Numbered from the stretch's first letter, positions 52,572 to 60,604 are shown. The stretch is 64,000 nucleotides of DNA from Methanobacteriaceae archaeon (GCA_027318585.1 DAHVOW010000007.1:1-64000); one strand, 5' to 3'. The notes: a model not told the origin generated them from the sequence alone. A program made the numbers and translations.

Positions 52572-53300
52572 TTAAACTGTTAATTCTCCAGTGTGATTAC
52601 CATAATGTGATAATAACGAGTAAATATTATATGCGTCAATTAGTTCTAAATCTTTTTTCCTAAATCCACATATTTTGCATTGTTTTGTATCTATATCCCT
52701 TAATACTCCAATTGATTGTAATTTTATAAATCTGTCCATTTGATTAGTTACATTAATGCCTTTAGATGATAATATTGACTCTGATACACCTTCCAAAACA
52801 GTCCTTATTGTTGCAATTGAACCTTTATCATTTTGTTCATAACTTCTGTAGGCCTTTTCATAATCATCGGCTTCATTTTCAAAACCGATATCTCTTAATT
52901 TTTGTGGAATTCTACTAGGTATATCTTTTAATTCATCGAATAATGGTACAATTTTCCCTTTATCATTAATTTGGATACTCATTGTCCTCTTAAGTATTTC
53001 ATTCATTTCTTCTATAACCTTATCAGAATAATCTTTATCCCATTTAGCTTTCTTTGACATAGCCACTAATGTTTCAAGAACTATTTCAACTTCATCATCG
53101 CTAGTGTTATCCATAATATATGCTGCAGCTCTTTTTTTTGTGCAATAAGGATCAAAATTCGGACCTCCATTTTTTCGTTTTTCACGTATTATTTTTGTTT
53201 CTACTCCAATACTCGTTCCGAACTCGTATAATTTATCCCAAGAGAATATGGTCGAAATACATCTTTGAATTGCACCTTTTAATTGCGGAGAAATTTTCAT
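52572..53300 (-). CDS. Abi_C-like protein (possible abortive infection)
   Basis: A 242-residue soluble protein. The C-terminal third (IATIRTVLEGVSESIL at about 161, then DAYNIYSLLSHYGNHTGE at the end) resembles the abortive infection C-terminal domain, which ends with a conserved His-Gly-type turn. A CKICGFRKKD knuckle (about 207) could hold a metal only if paired. The gene is AT-rich compared with core genes and is downstream of the RexAB-like pair on the same strand, 77 nt away. The family match is weak; a plain hypothetical protein is the alternative. Confidence 0.5.
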   Translation of the reverse strand: MKISPQLKGAIQRCISTIFSWDKLYEFGTSIGVETKIIREKRKNGGPNFDPYCTKKRAAAYIMDNTSDDEVEIVLETLVAMSKKAKWDKDYSDKVIEEMNEILKRTMSIQINDKGKIVPLFDELKDIPSRIPQKLRDIGFENEADDYEKAYRSYEQNDKGSIATIRTVLEGVSESILSSKGINVTNQMDRFIKLQSIGVLRDIDTKQCKICGFRKKDLELIDAYNIYSLLSHYGNHTGELTV

Positions 53301-53377
53301 TTTACCACTGTTTTATTTATTTAATAGCATATAACAGGATTAATTATAGTTAGAATCTAAAACATATTAAAGAAATA

Positions 53378-53860
53378 TCAATTTTTCACGATTCTAATTA
53401 TCATTTCTAGTGCCCATATACTAGCCCACATTAGTAGGCCCGAAAAGACAACAGATGCCATAATTATGTATATCCAAATTATATTTTCTGAATTTGATAC
53501 TATCCCAATAATTGAAATCAAAGTTGTAATGGCTAAAGATTTAATCGTATCAAAGTAAATTTTGAATAATTTATCATAATAACCAGTTTCTTTTAATAGC
53601 TTGATTTTTTCTGATTCTGTAAAAGTAACGATTATTGAAACGCTAGTAATAATAAATCCTAACAATGTTCCACTAATAGTTGCAATTATGGGATAAACGC
53701 TGTTTATGATGGTGACTATCAACTTATTTAGTTCAATTGGTGAAAGAGCAGATTTTAATATTTGATGAATAGCAAAAACGAATACAATAGCAATTATTAG
53801 ATTAAATAGTTTAAGATTATTCCAGTAAATTGTTTTAACTGTATCATAAAAATTGTTCAT
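53378..53860 (-). CDS. RexB-like four-helix membrane protein
   Basis: A 160-residue membrane protein with four hydrophobic segments (about 18-36, 54-80, 105-122, 127-152). Lambda RexB is 144 residues with four segments. The second segment and loop (ISGTLLGFIITSVSIIVTF, then a charged stretch ending ETGYYDKL) follow the same pattern as RexB, where a Gly-Thr pair is followed by a long hydrophobic stretch and a charged loop ending in EYGY. It starts 7 nt after the RexA-like gene. In lambda, RexB is the ion channel that depolarises the cell. Confidence 0.6.
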   Translation of the reverse strand: MNNFYDTVKTIYWNNLKLFNLIIAIVFVFAIHQILKSALSPIELNKLIVTIINSVYPIIATISGTLLGFIITSVSIIVTFTESEKIKLLKETGYYDKLFKIYFDTIKSLAITTLISIIGIVSNSENIIWIYIIMASVVFSGLLMWASIWALEMIIRIVKN

Positions 53861-53867
53861 TGTTCCT

Positions 53868-54797
53868 CTAATTAAAGTAATCTAAGTTCTTTTGTTTGCT
53901 ATTCTTAGGGACTTCCACAATACTTTCTATTTCTTCTTTTAGGTCTAAATACGATTCTTTAATGGCTTCAAACATAGAATCTCTATCCACGCTTCTATGA
54001 ATATCATCATTTTTTAAAACTTCTTTTGTTGAGATGAAATAAGGTTCTAACAAATTAAATTCTCTAATTCTATTTGTAGTCATATCATTGGCTTTAATTA
54101 AAGCTTTGTTAACTGCGTATCTATTTTCAGAGTTCTTAAATTTTTCTAAAAACTTATCTTTCCATTTTAAGGACATACCTTTACGTTTATTAGAATTTAA
54201 TGTTATTCCTATGTATTCTGCAGAAGATGAATCTTTCAATCCATTTAAAATATGATTTAGAGACTTATTTATTCCTTCGAAATATTTAGTCATGTTTCTA
54301 TGAACTTTAAATTCTAAAACTTTAATCTCCCCAATATTAGAGATGTAATCCAAAAAGTCAGATCTCATTAATGGGATAATTTTTACTTTCTCAACCTTTA
54401 ATGGGGCTTTTTTAGAAATATATTTTATAAAACTTTGTGGTTTGGGGCCATAATAATTGGATTCAATACCCATAATGTTATTGGGAAAAATTATTGCGTG
54501 TGTTGCTTCAAATAAACCCGCATCATAGATCTCTAAAGGAGATGTTATTCCATCCTTTTCAATAGATGGCAAATTTTTTCTTCTTGATGTGCCTAAACTT
54601 ATTTTTAATGGAATATGTTCATTGAATATATGCATCAAATGGAGGTTACCATCAGTTACGGATAGGTAACGTTCATTTTCAGCGAAAGACAATAAATTAA
54701 TATGAGAAAATACTTTTAAAGGATTTACATCCTTCCCATCTTTTTTTAAAATTAGTTTATAGAAGCTTATTCTTTTCTCTACAGTATTATCCGCCAT
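53868..54797 (-). CDS. RexA-like abortive infection sensor
   Basis: About 309 residues, soluble. Compared from memory with lambda RexA (279 residues), the centre matches in order: a hydrophobic strand with Gly-Ile/Phe (AIIFPNNIMGIESN), YYGPKPQSFIKYI (115-127; RexA has a V/F-F-G-P block then DLTDFL), and KIIPLMRSDFLDYI (139-152; RexA has QIEPLMR). The C-terminal helix (MFEAIKESYLDLKEEI) also corresponds. In lambda, RexA senses phage DNA-protein complexes and triggers RexB. The ATG at 54797 has GGTGAG just upstream; the frame is open to 54821. AT-rich. Confidence 0.6.
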   Translation of the reverse strand: MADNTVEKRISFYKLILKKDGKDVNPLKVFSHINLLSFAENERYLSVTDGNLHLMHIFNEHIPLKISLGTSRRKNLPSIEKDGITSPLEIYDAGLFEATHAIIFPNNIMGIESNYYGPKPQSFIKYISKKAPLKVEKVKIIPLMRSDFLDYISNIGEIKVLEFKVHRNMTKYFEGINKSLNHILNGLKDSSSAEYIGITLNSNKRKGMSLKWKDKFLEKFKNSENRYAVNKALIKANDMTTNRIREFNLLEPYFISTKEVLKNDDIHRSVDRDSMFEAIKESYLDLKEEIESIVEVPKNSKQKNLDYFN

Positions 54798-54833
54798 GGC
54801 CTCACCTATCAATAATTCCAAATAGATTATTTA

Positions 54834-54843
54834 TCTCCGGAGA
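54834..54843. promoter_or_regulatory. Palindrome in the rex/RM divergent promoter
   Basis: TCTCCGGAGA is a perfect 10-bp palindrome about midway between the RexA-like and restriction-modification start codons. ATAAATAA-type TATA sequence for the minus gene lies right beside it. Confidence 0.4.
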
Positions 54844-54884
54844 GTTTAACATCTATTATTTTATTTCTAGTTATTTCCTTAAGA

Positions 54885-57800
54885 ATGATATTAATTAAGG
54901 TAAAATATCAAATAATTGATCATATGAATAATGACCTCTTCAACCAGTCTCTCTTGAAGAAATACTCCTCCGAGTTTAAACTATCTCCCTCCAAGTACGA
55001 CCTCATAAAGGATCACCTTCGGAAGCTGGAAGAGGGCCAGTTCAAGTCAGAAACCAAGAATTACCTCTATTTTTATGATATAATCCTCCACCAGCTTCTG
55101 GGCTACGACCGGGAGGAGAACATCCTCTTCGATGAGAAGGAAGAGGAAGGGAAGGGTAAAAGCGAGTTTGTTCTGAGATCCCCGGAGGGGAAGTTCATGG
55201 TGGTGGAGTTGAAGGACCAGACCACTGACCTGGACAAACCCCAAAGCCGGAAGAATGACAAGCGAACCCCCGTGGACCAGGCCTTTGACTACGCCCAGCA
55301 CACGGGAGATATCGAATGGATCATGGTGTCCAATTTCGATGAATTCCGCCTCTATAATTGGCACCAGAAGGGCAAATACATATCATTTACGGCCGAGGAA
55401 CTTTTAGATAAAAGGATGTATGCCTACTTCATGACCTCCTTCTCACTGAAGGCCTACATCAAGGAGAGATATCCCACCCGTTTGTTGGCGAAAACCCTGG
55501 TGGTGGAGCGGGAGCTAGAAAAGGAGTTCTACAAACTGTACAACGAGACCCGGCTGATGCTCATGCGGGAGTTGGAAGAGTTCAACAACTTCGTCCGGGA
55601 CGGGGCCATCCACTACGCCCAGCTAATCCTCAATCGGTACATGTTCATCTCCTTCGCCGAGGACACGGGCCTCTTACCCTCCCAGGTATCCACCGACACC
55701 ATCATCACCCCCATAAGGAAGGGAAATCTGAGACACAAGAGTATCTGGCATCGTCTCAACGAATTGTTCCTGGATATCAGCGAGGGAAATGATTTCAAGA
55801 AGATATCCGCCTACAATGGGGGATTATTCGAGGAAGACCTGGATACAATTAACATCCGGGACACGGTGGATGATCTGGAGCTCTTTGCGAATGTCTGGCA
55901 GAACTGGAACTTCGAAGAGTACGAAAAGGACATTATAAGCCTTATGGGTTCCAATGCCGATAAGGTGAACCCCATTTATAAGAATTTACTCACCATTTCT
56001 TCCTTTGACTTCTCCTCGGAGCTGGACGTGAATATCCTGGGCCACATCTTCGAGAACAGTATCGGAGACCTGGAGGAGCTCAAAGAAGACGTGAGGGGCC
56101 GGAGGAAGAAAGAGGGGATCTTTTACACTCCGGAGTACATCACCGATTACATCTGTAGGAATACAATTATACCTTACCTGAGTAAGAGTGGGGATGTGAA
56201 TACTGTCCCTGATTTGATAGAGGAGTATTGGGGGTCGGCTATTGAGGAACTGGATGAGAAGGTTCAGAACATTAAGATCGTGGATCCTGCCTGCGGTAGC
56301 GGCGCTTTCTTGAACAAGGCTGCGGATGTCTTGGTGGAGATTCACCAGGCCATCTATGAGGAACTCTATAAAGATAAGAAGGACACTCTGACACCTTATT
56401 TTGATCAAGTGGGTAAAAGAAGGGAAATTTTGCTTAATAACATTTATGGTGTGGACTTAAACGAGGAATCGGTGGACATAACTAAATTATCTCTCTTTTT
56501 AAAGGTCTGTAAGAAGGATAATAGGCTGCCGGCACTAGATGAGAACATAAAGTGTGGCAACAGCCTGATTAACGATCCTAAATTCACTAATAAGCCTTTC
56601 AACTGGGAAGAAGAATTCCCGGAGATTTTTAAAGATGGTGGATTTGATGTGGTTATTGGGAATCCGCCTTATGTTAGGCAGGAGAAGATTAAGGAGATTA
56701 AGCCTTATTTAAAGGATCATTATGAAGTTTATGATGGTGTAGCAGATCTTTATGTTTACTTTTTTGAGAAGGGGATGAGGTTGCTTAGAAAAAATGGTTA
56801 TTTTTCTTTTATAAGTTCAAATATGTTTGTCAAGGCGAAATATGGTAATAAACTTAGGAAATTTATTTCAAAAAATACTTTCATCAAATATTATGATTAC
56901 AAAATTGGCAGTATTTTTGAAGAAGCGAAAGTCGATCCTTGTATTGTAGTTTTAAAAAATAACGATAATGATATTGAAAATGAGATATTAGTTAACGAAA
57001 TTTTTAAAATTAAACAAAAAAGGTTTGAAAATAGGGAATGGATTTTTGAACCTCCTGAAATTTTGAATTTGCTTGATAAAATAAATTTTCAAGGTATCAG
57101 ATTTAAAGAAATTGAAGGTTTGAATATTTACAGAGGAGTATTAACTGGTTTAAACCAGGCTTTTAATATTGATGAGTCTGTTAAAAATGATCTTATTTCG
57201 AATGATAAGAAAAACATTAACATAATTAAACCTTTAATCAGAGGCCAGGACGTTAAAAGAGGGAAAATAATACATAAAAATATATATTTGATTTTTGCAA
57301 GAAGAGGAATAAATATTAATGAATATCCGTCTATAAAATCACATTTGGAATGTTATAAAAGGCAATTAACTCCAAAAAACCAAGGAGAGAAAATAGGAAG
57401 GAAGGCAGGGGATTATGAATGGTATGAAATTCAAGACACAATGGAGAATTATCAAGAATTCGATAGGAATAAATTAATTTTTCCAGGTATCGCTACAACA
57501 CTTTTTGCTACTTATGATGATAAAAAACTTTATCCAAACAACTCTGCGTACATAATTACTTCGGATAAAGTCAATCTAAAATTTTTAAGTGCGCTATTGT
57601 CGTCAAGAACATTGAATTTTATTTTTAAATATGCAGGGGTTCCACTTGCTCGGACCACTTCGAATCCTAATGAAAAACCTCGATATCATCTTTATAAAAA
57701 TTATATTGAGACATTACCGATTATTTTACCTTCAGAAGATCAACAAGCATTTATTCTTGAAAAGGTTGAATATTTTCTTAAAATCAACCGAGATCTCCAG

Positions 57801-58109
57801 GATGAAGTTAAAGGGTTCCAGGACTGGCTGCAGCATACGTTTGGTATTGAAAAGCTCTCCAAGAAGCTGGAAAAGTACTATGAACTATCTGTAGATGAGT
57901 TCCTGGAAGAACTCCGGAAGAAGAAGGTGGATGTGAAGGCCAGGAAGAACTTTCAGACTCTAAAAGATGAATTTGATGAGAGTCTTACCAAGATCCGGCC
58001 CCTGCTTCGGGATATCGAGGAAACCGATGCTGAGATCGACCAGATGGTTTATGTGATGTACGGGTTGACTGAAGAGGAGATTGGGATTATTGAGTCCACT
58101 TTAATGTAA
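54885..58109 (+). CDS. Type IIG restriction-modification enzyme (fused nuclease and N6-adenine methylase)
   Basis: A 1074-residue single-chain enzyme. An N-terminal PD-(D/E)xK-type nuclease has FMVVELKDQTTDLDKPQ with flanking acidic residues (about 85-115). The methylase has motif I IVDPACGSGAFLNKA (about 464) and motif IV VIGNPPYVRQ (about 590), typical of N6-adenine methylation. The C-terminal third is a TaqI/Eco57I-like target recognition region and a helical end. DNA from about 56690 to 57780 is far more AT-rich than the rest, as if the specificity domain was exchanged. Start uncertain (54885 or 54924). No separate methylase is nearby. Confidence 0.85.
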   Translation: MILIKVKYQIIDHMNNDLFNQSLLKKYSSEFKLSPSKYDLIKDHLRKLEEGQFKSETKNYLYFYDIILHQLLGYDREENILFDEKEEEGKGKSEFVLRSPEGKFMVVELKDQTTDLDKPQSRKNDKRTPVDQAFDYAQHTGDIEWIMVSNFDEFRLYNWHQKGKYISFTAEELLDKRMYAYFMTSFSLKAYIKERYPTRLLAKTLVVERELEKEFYKLYNETRLMLMRELEEFNNFVRDGAIHYAQLILNRYMFISFAEDTGLLPSQVSTDTIITPIRKGNLRHKSIWHRLNELFLDISEGNDFKKISAYNGGLFEEDLDTINIRDTVDDLELFANVWQNWNFEEYEKDIISLMGSNADKVNPIYKNLLTISSFDFSSELDVNILGHIFENSIGDLEELKEDVRGRRKKEGIFYTPEYITDYICRNTIIPYLSKSGDVNTVPDLIEEYWGSAIEELDEKVQNIKIVDPACGSGAFLNKAADVLVEIHQAIYEELYKDKKDTLTPYFDQVGKRREILLNNIYGVDLNEESVDITKLSLFLKVCKKDNRLPALDENIKCGNSLINDPKFTNKPFNWEEEFPEIFKDGGFDVVIGNPPYVRQEKIKEIKPYLKDHYEVYDGVADLYVYFFEKGMRLLRKNGYFSFISSNMFVKAKYGNKLRKFISKNTFIKYYDYKIGSIFEEAKVDPCIVVLKNNDNDIENEILVNEIFKIKQKRFENREWIFEPPEILNLLDKINFQGIRFKEIEGLNIYRGVLTGLNQAFNIDESVKNDLISNDKKNINIIKPLIRGQDVKRGKIIHKNIYLIFARRGININEYPSIKSHLECYKRQLTPKNQGEKIGRKAGDYEWYEIQDTMENYQEFDRNKLIFPGIATTLFATYDDKKLYPNNSAYIITSDKVNLKFLSALLSSRTLNFIFKYAGVPLARTTSNPNEKPRYHLYKNYIETLPIILPSEDQQAFILEKVEYFLKINRDLQDEVKGFQDWLQHTFGIEKLSKKLEKYYELSVDEFLEELRKKKVDVKARKNFQTLKDEFDESLTKIRPLLRDIEETDAEIDQMVYVMYGLTEEEIGIIESTLM

Positions 58110-58124
58110 AAATTGTAAAAAGAT

Positions 58125-58394
58125 CTATCTTATATTATATTCTCGCCATGGGATGGCTTCAATAGGCACATTTGCCATAAAATTTACAATATCTTTTCTT
58201 CCAAAGTATGTAGGAACTCCTCTAGAATCTTGAGCCATCAGGATTATAGGTATTCCTGGGAAAATGGGCTGTGAATTTATTATAAACTCCTCAGATTTTG
58301 TTTTACTATCTATAACATGCTTTTTGACAACTATAGTTGCAAATTTTACACCTTGTTCTTCAATTAAAGCTCCTTGAATTCTCATTTTTTTCAC
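58125..58394 (-). CDS. Small protein of unknown function
   Basis: An 89-residue protein, MKKMRIQGALIEEQGVKFATIVV... with VKKHVIDSK and a middle IFPGIPIILMAQDSRGVPTYFGRKDIV. It reads as an alpha-beta domain with no Cys or membrane segment. Convergent with the restriction enzyme gene (15-nt gap) and divergent from two very small genes. I do not recognise it; an accessory-region orphan. Confidence 0.55.
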   Translation of the reverse strand: MKKMRIQGALIEEQGVKFATIVVKKHVIDSKTKSEEFIINSQPIFPGIPIILMAQDSRGVPTYFGRKDIVNFMANVPIEAIPWREYNIR

Positions 58395-58512
58395 TTCATT
58401 AGTAAGTATTGATTTGTTGGGATAATATATAAATGGTAATGTATAAATATTAATTGTAAATATCTACCGTTAACATCAATATCCTAACTAAAATCAGATG
58501 GGGGTGATAATA

Positions 58513-58632
58513 ATGGCGGAAGAACGAATTCACAATCCTAAAACACATCGTTATGTTAGAATTAGGCAGAAAACTACAAAAAATGGTAGAAAAGGTCAAA
58601 TCATGGGTTCATGGCATCGTGACAAGAAATAG
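58513..58632 (+). CDS. 39-residue basic protein
   Basis: MAEERIHNPKTHRYVRIRQ... ending MGSWHRDKK, rich in Lys, Arg and His. GGGGGTGAT precedes the ATG, so translation is likely. A TATA-like AATATATAAAT lies about 80 nt upstream. It is followed by a small zinc ribbon gene. Family not recognised; a nucleic-acid ligand is possible. Confidence 0.55.
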   Translation: MAEERIHNPKTHRYVRIRQKTTKNGRKGQIMGSWHRDKK

Positions 58633-58670
58633 GCCATTAACAATTATAAACTAATTAAGGAGGTGGAAAT

Positions 58671-58811
58671 ACGGCATATAAATGTGGACAAAAGCCAGGC
58701 GTAGGTCGTTACGTTTGTTTAGGTTGTGGAGAAGATTTATATCTTGATAATAGCACAGACACACTTCCTCCCTGTGCTAGATGTAGTAAATGTCTTTTTA
58801 GAAGGGGTTAA
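58671..58811 (+). CDS. Small zinc ribbon protein (probable ACG start)
   Basis: A 46-residue zinc ribbon: AYKCGQKPGVGRYVCLGCGEDL then DTLPPCARCSKCLF, two CxxC pairs. The related family I recall starts MAYK(A/C)GEKPG. Here the codon in the Met position is ACG, preceded by GGAGGTG with 5-nt spacing; no ATG/GTG/TTG is available in frame. Either ACG initiates or the base is an error. It follows the 39-residue gene by 38 nt. Confidence 0.65.
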   Translation, partial: TAYKCGQKPGVGRYVCLGCGEDLYLDNSTDTLPPCARCSKCLFRRG

Positions 58812-58825
58812 TCCCCTTATTTTTA
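58804..58825 (+). terminator. Hairpin and T-rich tail after the zinc ribbon gene
   Basis: GGGG-TTAAT-CCCC overlaps the stop codon and is followed by TTATTTTTAT, a short terminator-like structure. Confidence 0.4.
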
Positions 58826-58925
58826 TAATAGTATAATCGGAATGAGATTATGTTTCCAACTATTTATTAACCAAAACCAACTAAGTATTAACATTCAAGT
58901 AAAAACTTTATAGCCCAAATTCCAT

Positions 58926-58937
58926 ACTTTATAAAGT
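58926..58937. promoter_or_regulatory. Palindrome/TATA of the toxin-antitoxin operon
   Basis: ACTTTATAAAGT is a perfect 12-bp palindrome that also contains the TATA-like element about 40-50 nt before the antitoxin ATG. A half copy (AACTTTATAG) lies 24 bp upstream. It fits an autoregulated promoter. Confidence 0.45.
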
Positions 58938-58975
58938 AGTGTCAGTAGTGTATTTTTGTTGTGGGGGCACCTACA

Positions 58976-59500
58976 ATGCTGGAAATGAAAATGAAAAATA
59001 ATTTTAACAAGAAGAAGTTTAAACAGGTTCTACATTATCTCATTAGCCGTTGCGGTGAATTGGATAATGTGGGGAAGACTGTATTTTATAAACTTCTTTA
59101 CTTTGCTGATTTTAACTATTACGAGTTGCACGAAGATAAATTAACTGGTGAAACCTATCGTAAACTTCCCCGCGGCCCAGCTCCATCGCATTTTGATGAA
59201 GCTGCATCTGAATTGGAGAATGAGGGTAAAATCCGGCCATTTGATGATGTATTCTTTGGTTACCACCAGCACCGTTTCCAGTCCCTCGCTGCGCCTCAGC
59301 TGGATTTAATCTCCAGGGAGGAGTTAGAAGTGATCGATGCAGTAATAAGCAAATGTTCCCTAATGACTGCCCGGGAAGCCAGTGATTATTCCCATGAGGA
59401 TATGCCCTACCGGGCCACAGATGACCTGGAAATCATCGATTACGAACTAGTTTTCTATCGCGATCCCAAATTTTCCGTACGGGTATACATAGATGACTGA
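58976..59500 (+). CDS. Panacea (DUF4065)-type antitoxin
   Basis: About 174 residues. The Panacea/SocA-like domain is seen in FKQVLHYLISRCGELDNVGKTVFYKLLYFADFNYYELH, read in parts (about 14-50), then GETYRKLPRGPAPSHFDEAA and LISREELEVIDAVI...TAREASDYSHEDMPYRAT. These are the conserved DUF4065 blocks. ATG at 58976 was chosen with GGGGG upstream; GTG at 58961 is possible. It overlaps the toxin gene by 8 nt, typical of a coupled pair. Confidence 0.85.
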   Translation: MLEMKMKNNFNKKKFKQVLHYLISRCGELDNVGKTVFYKLLYFADFNYYELHEDKLTGETYRKLPRGPAPSHFDEAASELENEGKIRPFDDVFFGYHQHRFQSLAAPQLDLISREELEVIDAVISKCSLMTAREASDYSHEDMPYRATDDLEIIDYELVFYRDPKFSVRVYIDD

Positions 59501-59852
59501 TTTTGATGAGCTCCCCGAGTTCTCCAGGGAGTTAGGAAAGCTTTCCCGCAAATATAGAAGTCTTCCTAATGATATAGAATTATTCAAAAAGGTTTTAATG
59601 ACCACACTCCCCAACCACCCTTCAGGAACAGTCCGCATTTCAGATTTAGGCGAAAAAGTTCAAATACCAGTCTATAAAGTTAAAAGTTTCCGTTGCGCAT
59701 CTTTAAAGGGTAAAGGAAGTAGGAGTGGTATTCGTTTAATTTATGCCTTTATTGAAGATGCTTGTAGCGTTGTTTTCATTGAAATTTATCACAAAAACAG
59801 AAAAGAGAATGAAGATAAAGCTAGAATTTTCCGTAATTTTCAAGAGATATGA
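59493..59852 (+). CDS. RelE/ParE-like toxin
   Basis: A 119-residue protein with a RelE-fold pattern: N-terminal helices (EFSRELGKLSRKYRSLPNDIELFKKVL in parts), then strands VYKVKSFRCASLKGKGSRSGIRLIYAF and VVFIEIYHKNRKENEDKARI, with basic and aromatic residues in the positions that in RelE-type toxins contact mRNA. It overlaps the antitoxin by 8 nt. The specific target is not known. Confidence 0.78.
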   Translation: MTDFDELPEFSRELGKLSRKYRSLPNDIELFKKVLMTTLPNHPSGTVRISDLGEKVQIPVYKVKSFRCASLKGKGSRSGIRLIYAFIEDACSVVFIEIYHKNRKENEDKARIFRNFQEI

Positions 59853-60199
59853 TCGTGGTCAATTAGGTAGGCGATTAAGTCGTCAATTAGTTTATGTTGT
59901 TATCCAATCTCTCTGTTGAAGTTGAATTAAAGATTTTAACCTAGTTATGTTGGCAGTTAACTTGTGGAACACAAGTTCAGATTAGGTTCGTGATTGACTT
60001 CATGAATATTCCCGATTAGGTTCCTAATTAGCTTCGTGATTAACGTAAACTAGTACTAGACTCTACACCTACATTTAGAAAATAAAATGCCTTACTAATC
60101 CCTTGGAATTCCTCTTGATCGGGATAAACTATTTTTACAAGCAGGAAAAGGAACATTCATAAAAAGAAATTATATTAAGCATTTAAAGGAGCCCAAAAC
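59853..60199. other. Intergenic region after the toxin-antitoxin pair
   Basis: About 350 bp, AT-rich, no gene seen. It contains a perfect 8-bp hairpin AACTTGTG-GAA-CACAAGTT (59959-59977) followed by two imperfect direct repeats starting GATTAGGTTC (59980 and 60014, 34 bp apart). It marks the end of the accessory region. Confidence 0.45.
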
Positions 60200-60478
60200 A
60201 TGATCGAAGTGGAAGGAATGATGGCAGAAGAAAGCCCCCTGCTGGTAACCTTTGATGGTAAATTTCTGGAAATCTTTTACCGGTCGGGGATGAAATTTGA
60301 GTATGGGAAATATCCCATACAGTGGATTGAAAAGATGGAAACCAGGGAAATGGGAGGCCGGGTATTGAACTACACCATGAAATTCCAGGCCCCGGTTGGC
60401 TTTTTCACCTTTGAAAGTGGTGGCGAAAATCTGGATGAGCTGGTAGATGCAGTTAATGCTGCCATCAATACATTCTAA
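60200..60478 (+). CDS. Small protein of unknown function
   Basis: A 92-residue beta-rich protein (SPLLVTFDGKFLEIFYR, VLNYTMKFQAPVGFFTFES) with a C-terminal helix DELVDAVNAAINTF. The pattern of strands plus one C-terminal helix is like a PH-type domain, but this is only a shape argument. AAAGGAG precedes the ATG. Confidence 0.6.
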   Translation: MIEVEGMMAEESPLLVTFDGKFLEIFYRSGMKFEYGKYPIQWIEKMETREMGGRVLNYTMKFQAPVGFFTFESGGENLDELVDAVNAAINTF

Positions 60479-60506
60479 AAAATTAGCGAAATTTATAGCT
60501 CGAATA

Positions 60507-60527
60507 GTGGGCGTTTGATCCGCCCAC
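60507..60527. terminator. Hairpin in convergent gap
   Basis: GTGGGCG-TTTGATC-CGCCCAC, a 7-bp GC-rich stem, lies 29 nt after the stop of the plus-strand gene. Confidence 0.5.
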
Positions 60528-60537
60528 CTACAAATAA

Positions 60538-60570
60538 AAAAAGTTTGAAGGTTACAAGGCATAACCTTCA
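60538..60570 (-). terminator. Intrinsic-type terminator of the His/Gln-repeat gene
   Basis: On the minus strand a 9-bp stem TGAAGGTTA/TAACCTTCA is followed by AACTTTTTTTATTTG. It lies 35 nt after the stop of the minus-strand secreted protein gene. Confidence 0.6.
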
Positions 60571-60604
60571 CCAAGTTTTAAAAAGCCAGAATTCATTTCC
60601 TGAC

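Noticed and set aside
53378..54797. Kiwa (KwaA/KwaB) as the identity of the two-gene system
   Set aside because: Sizes are similar, but the motif order (G-P block, then IxPLMR) recalls RexA, and the membrane protein fits RexB. A profile search would settle it.
54885..58109. BREX PglX or type I HsdM for the large methylase
   Set aside because: It has its own N-terminal nuclease and recognition region, and no BREX or HsdS/HsdR genes are nearby; type IIG fits better.
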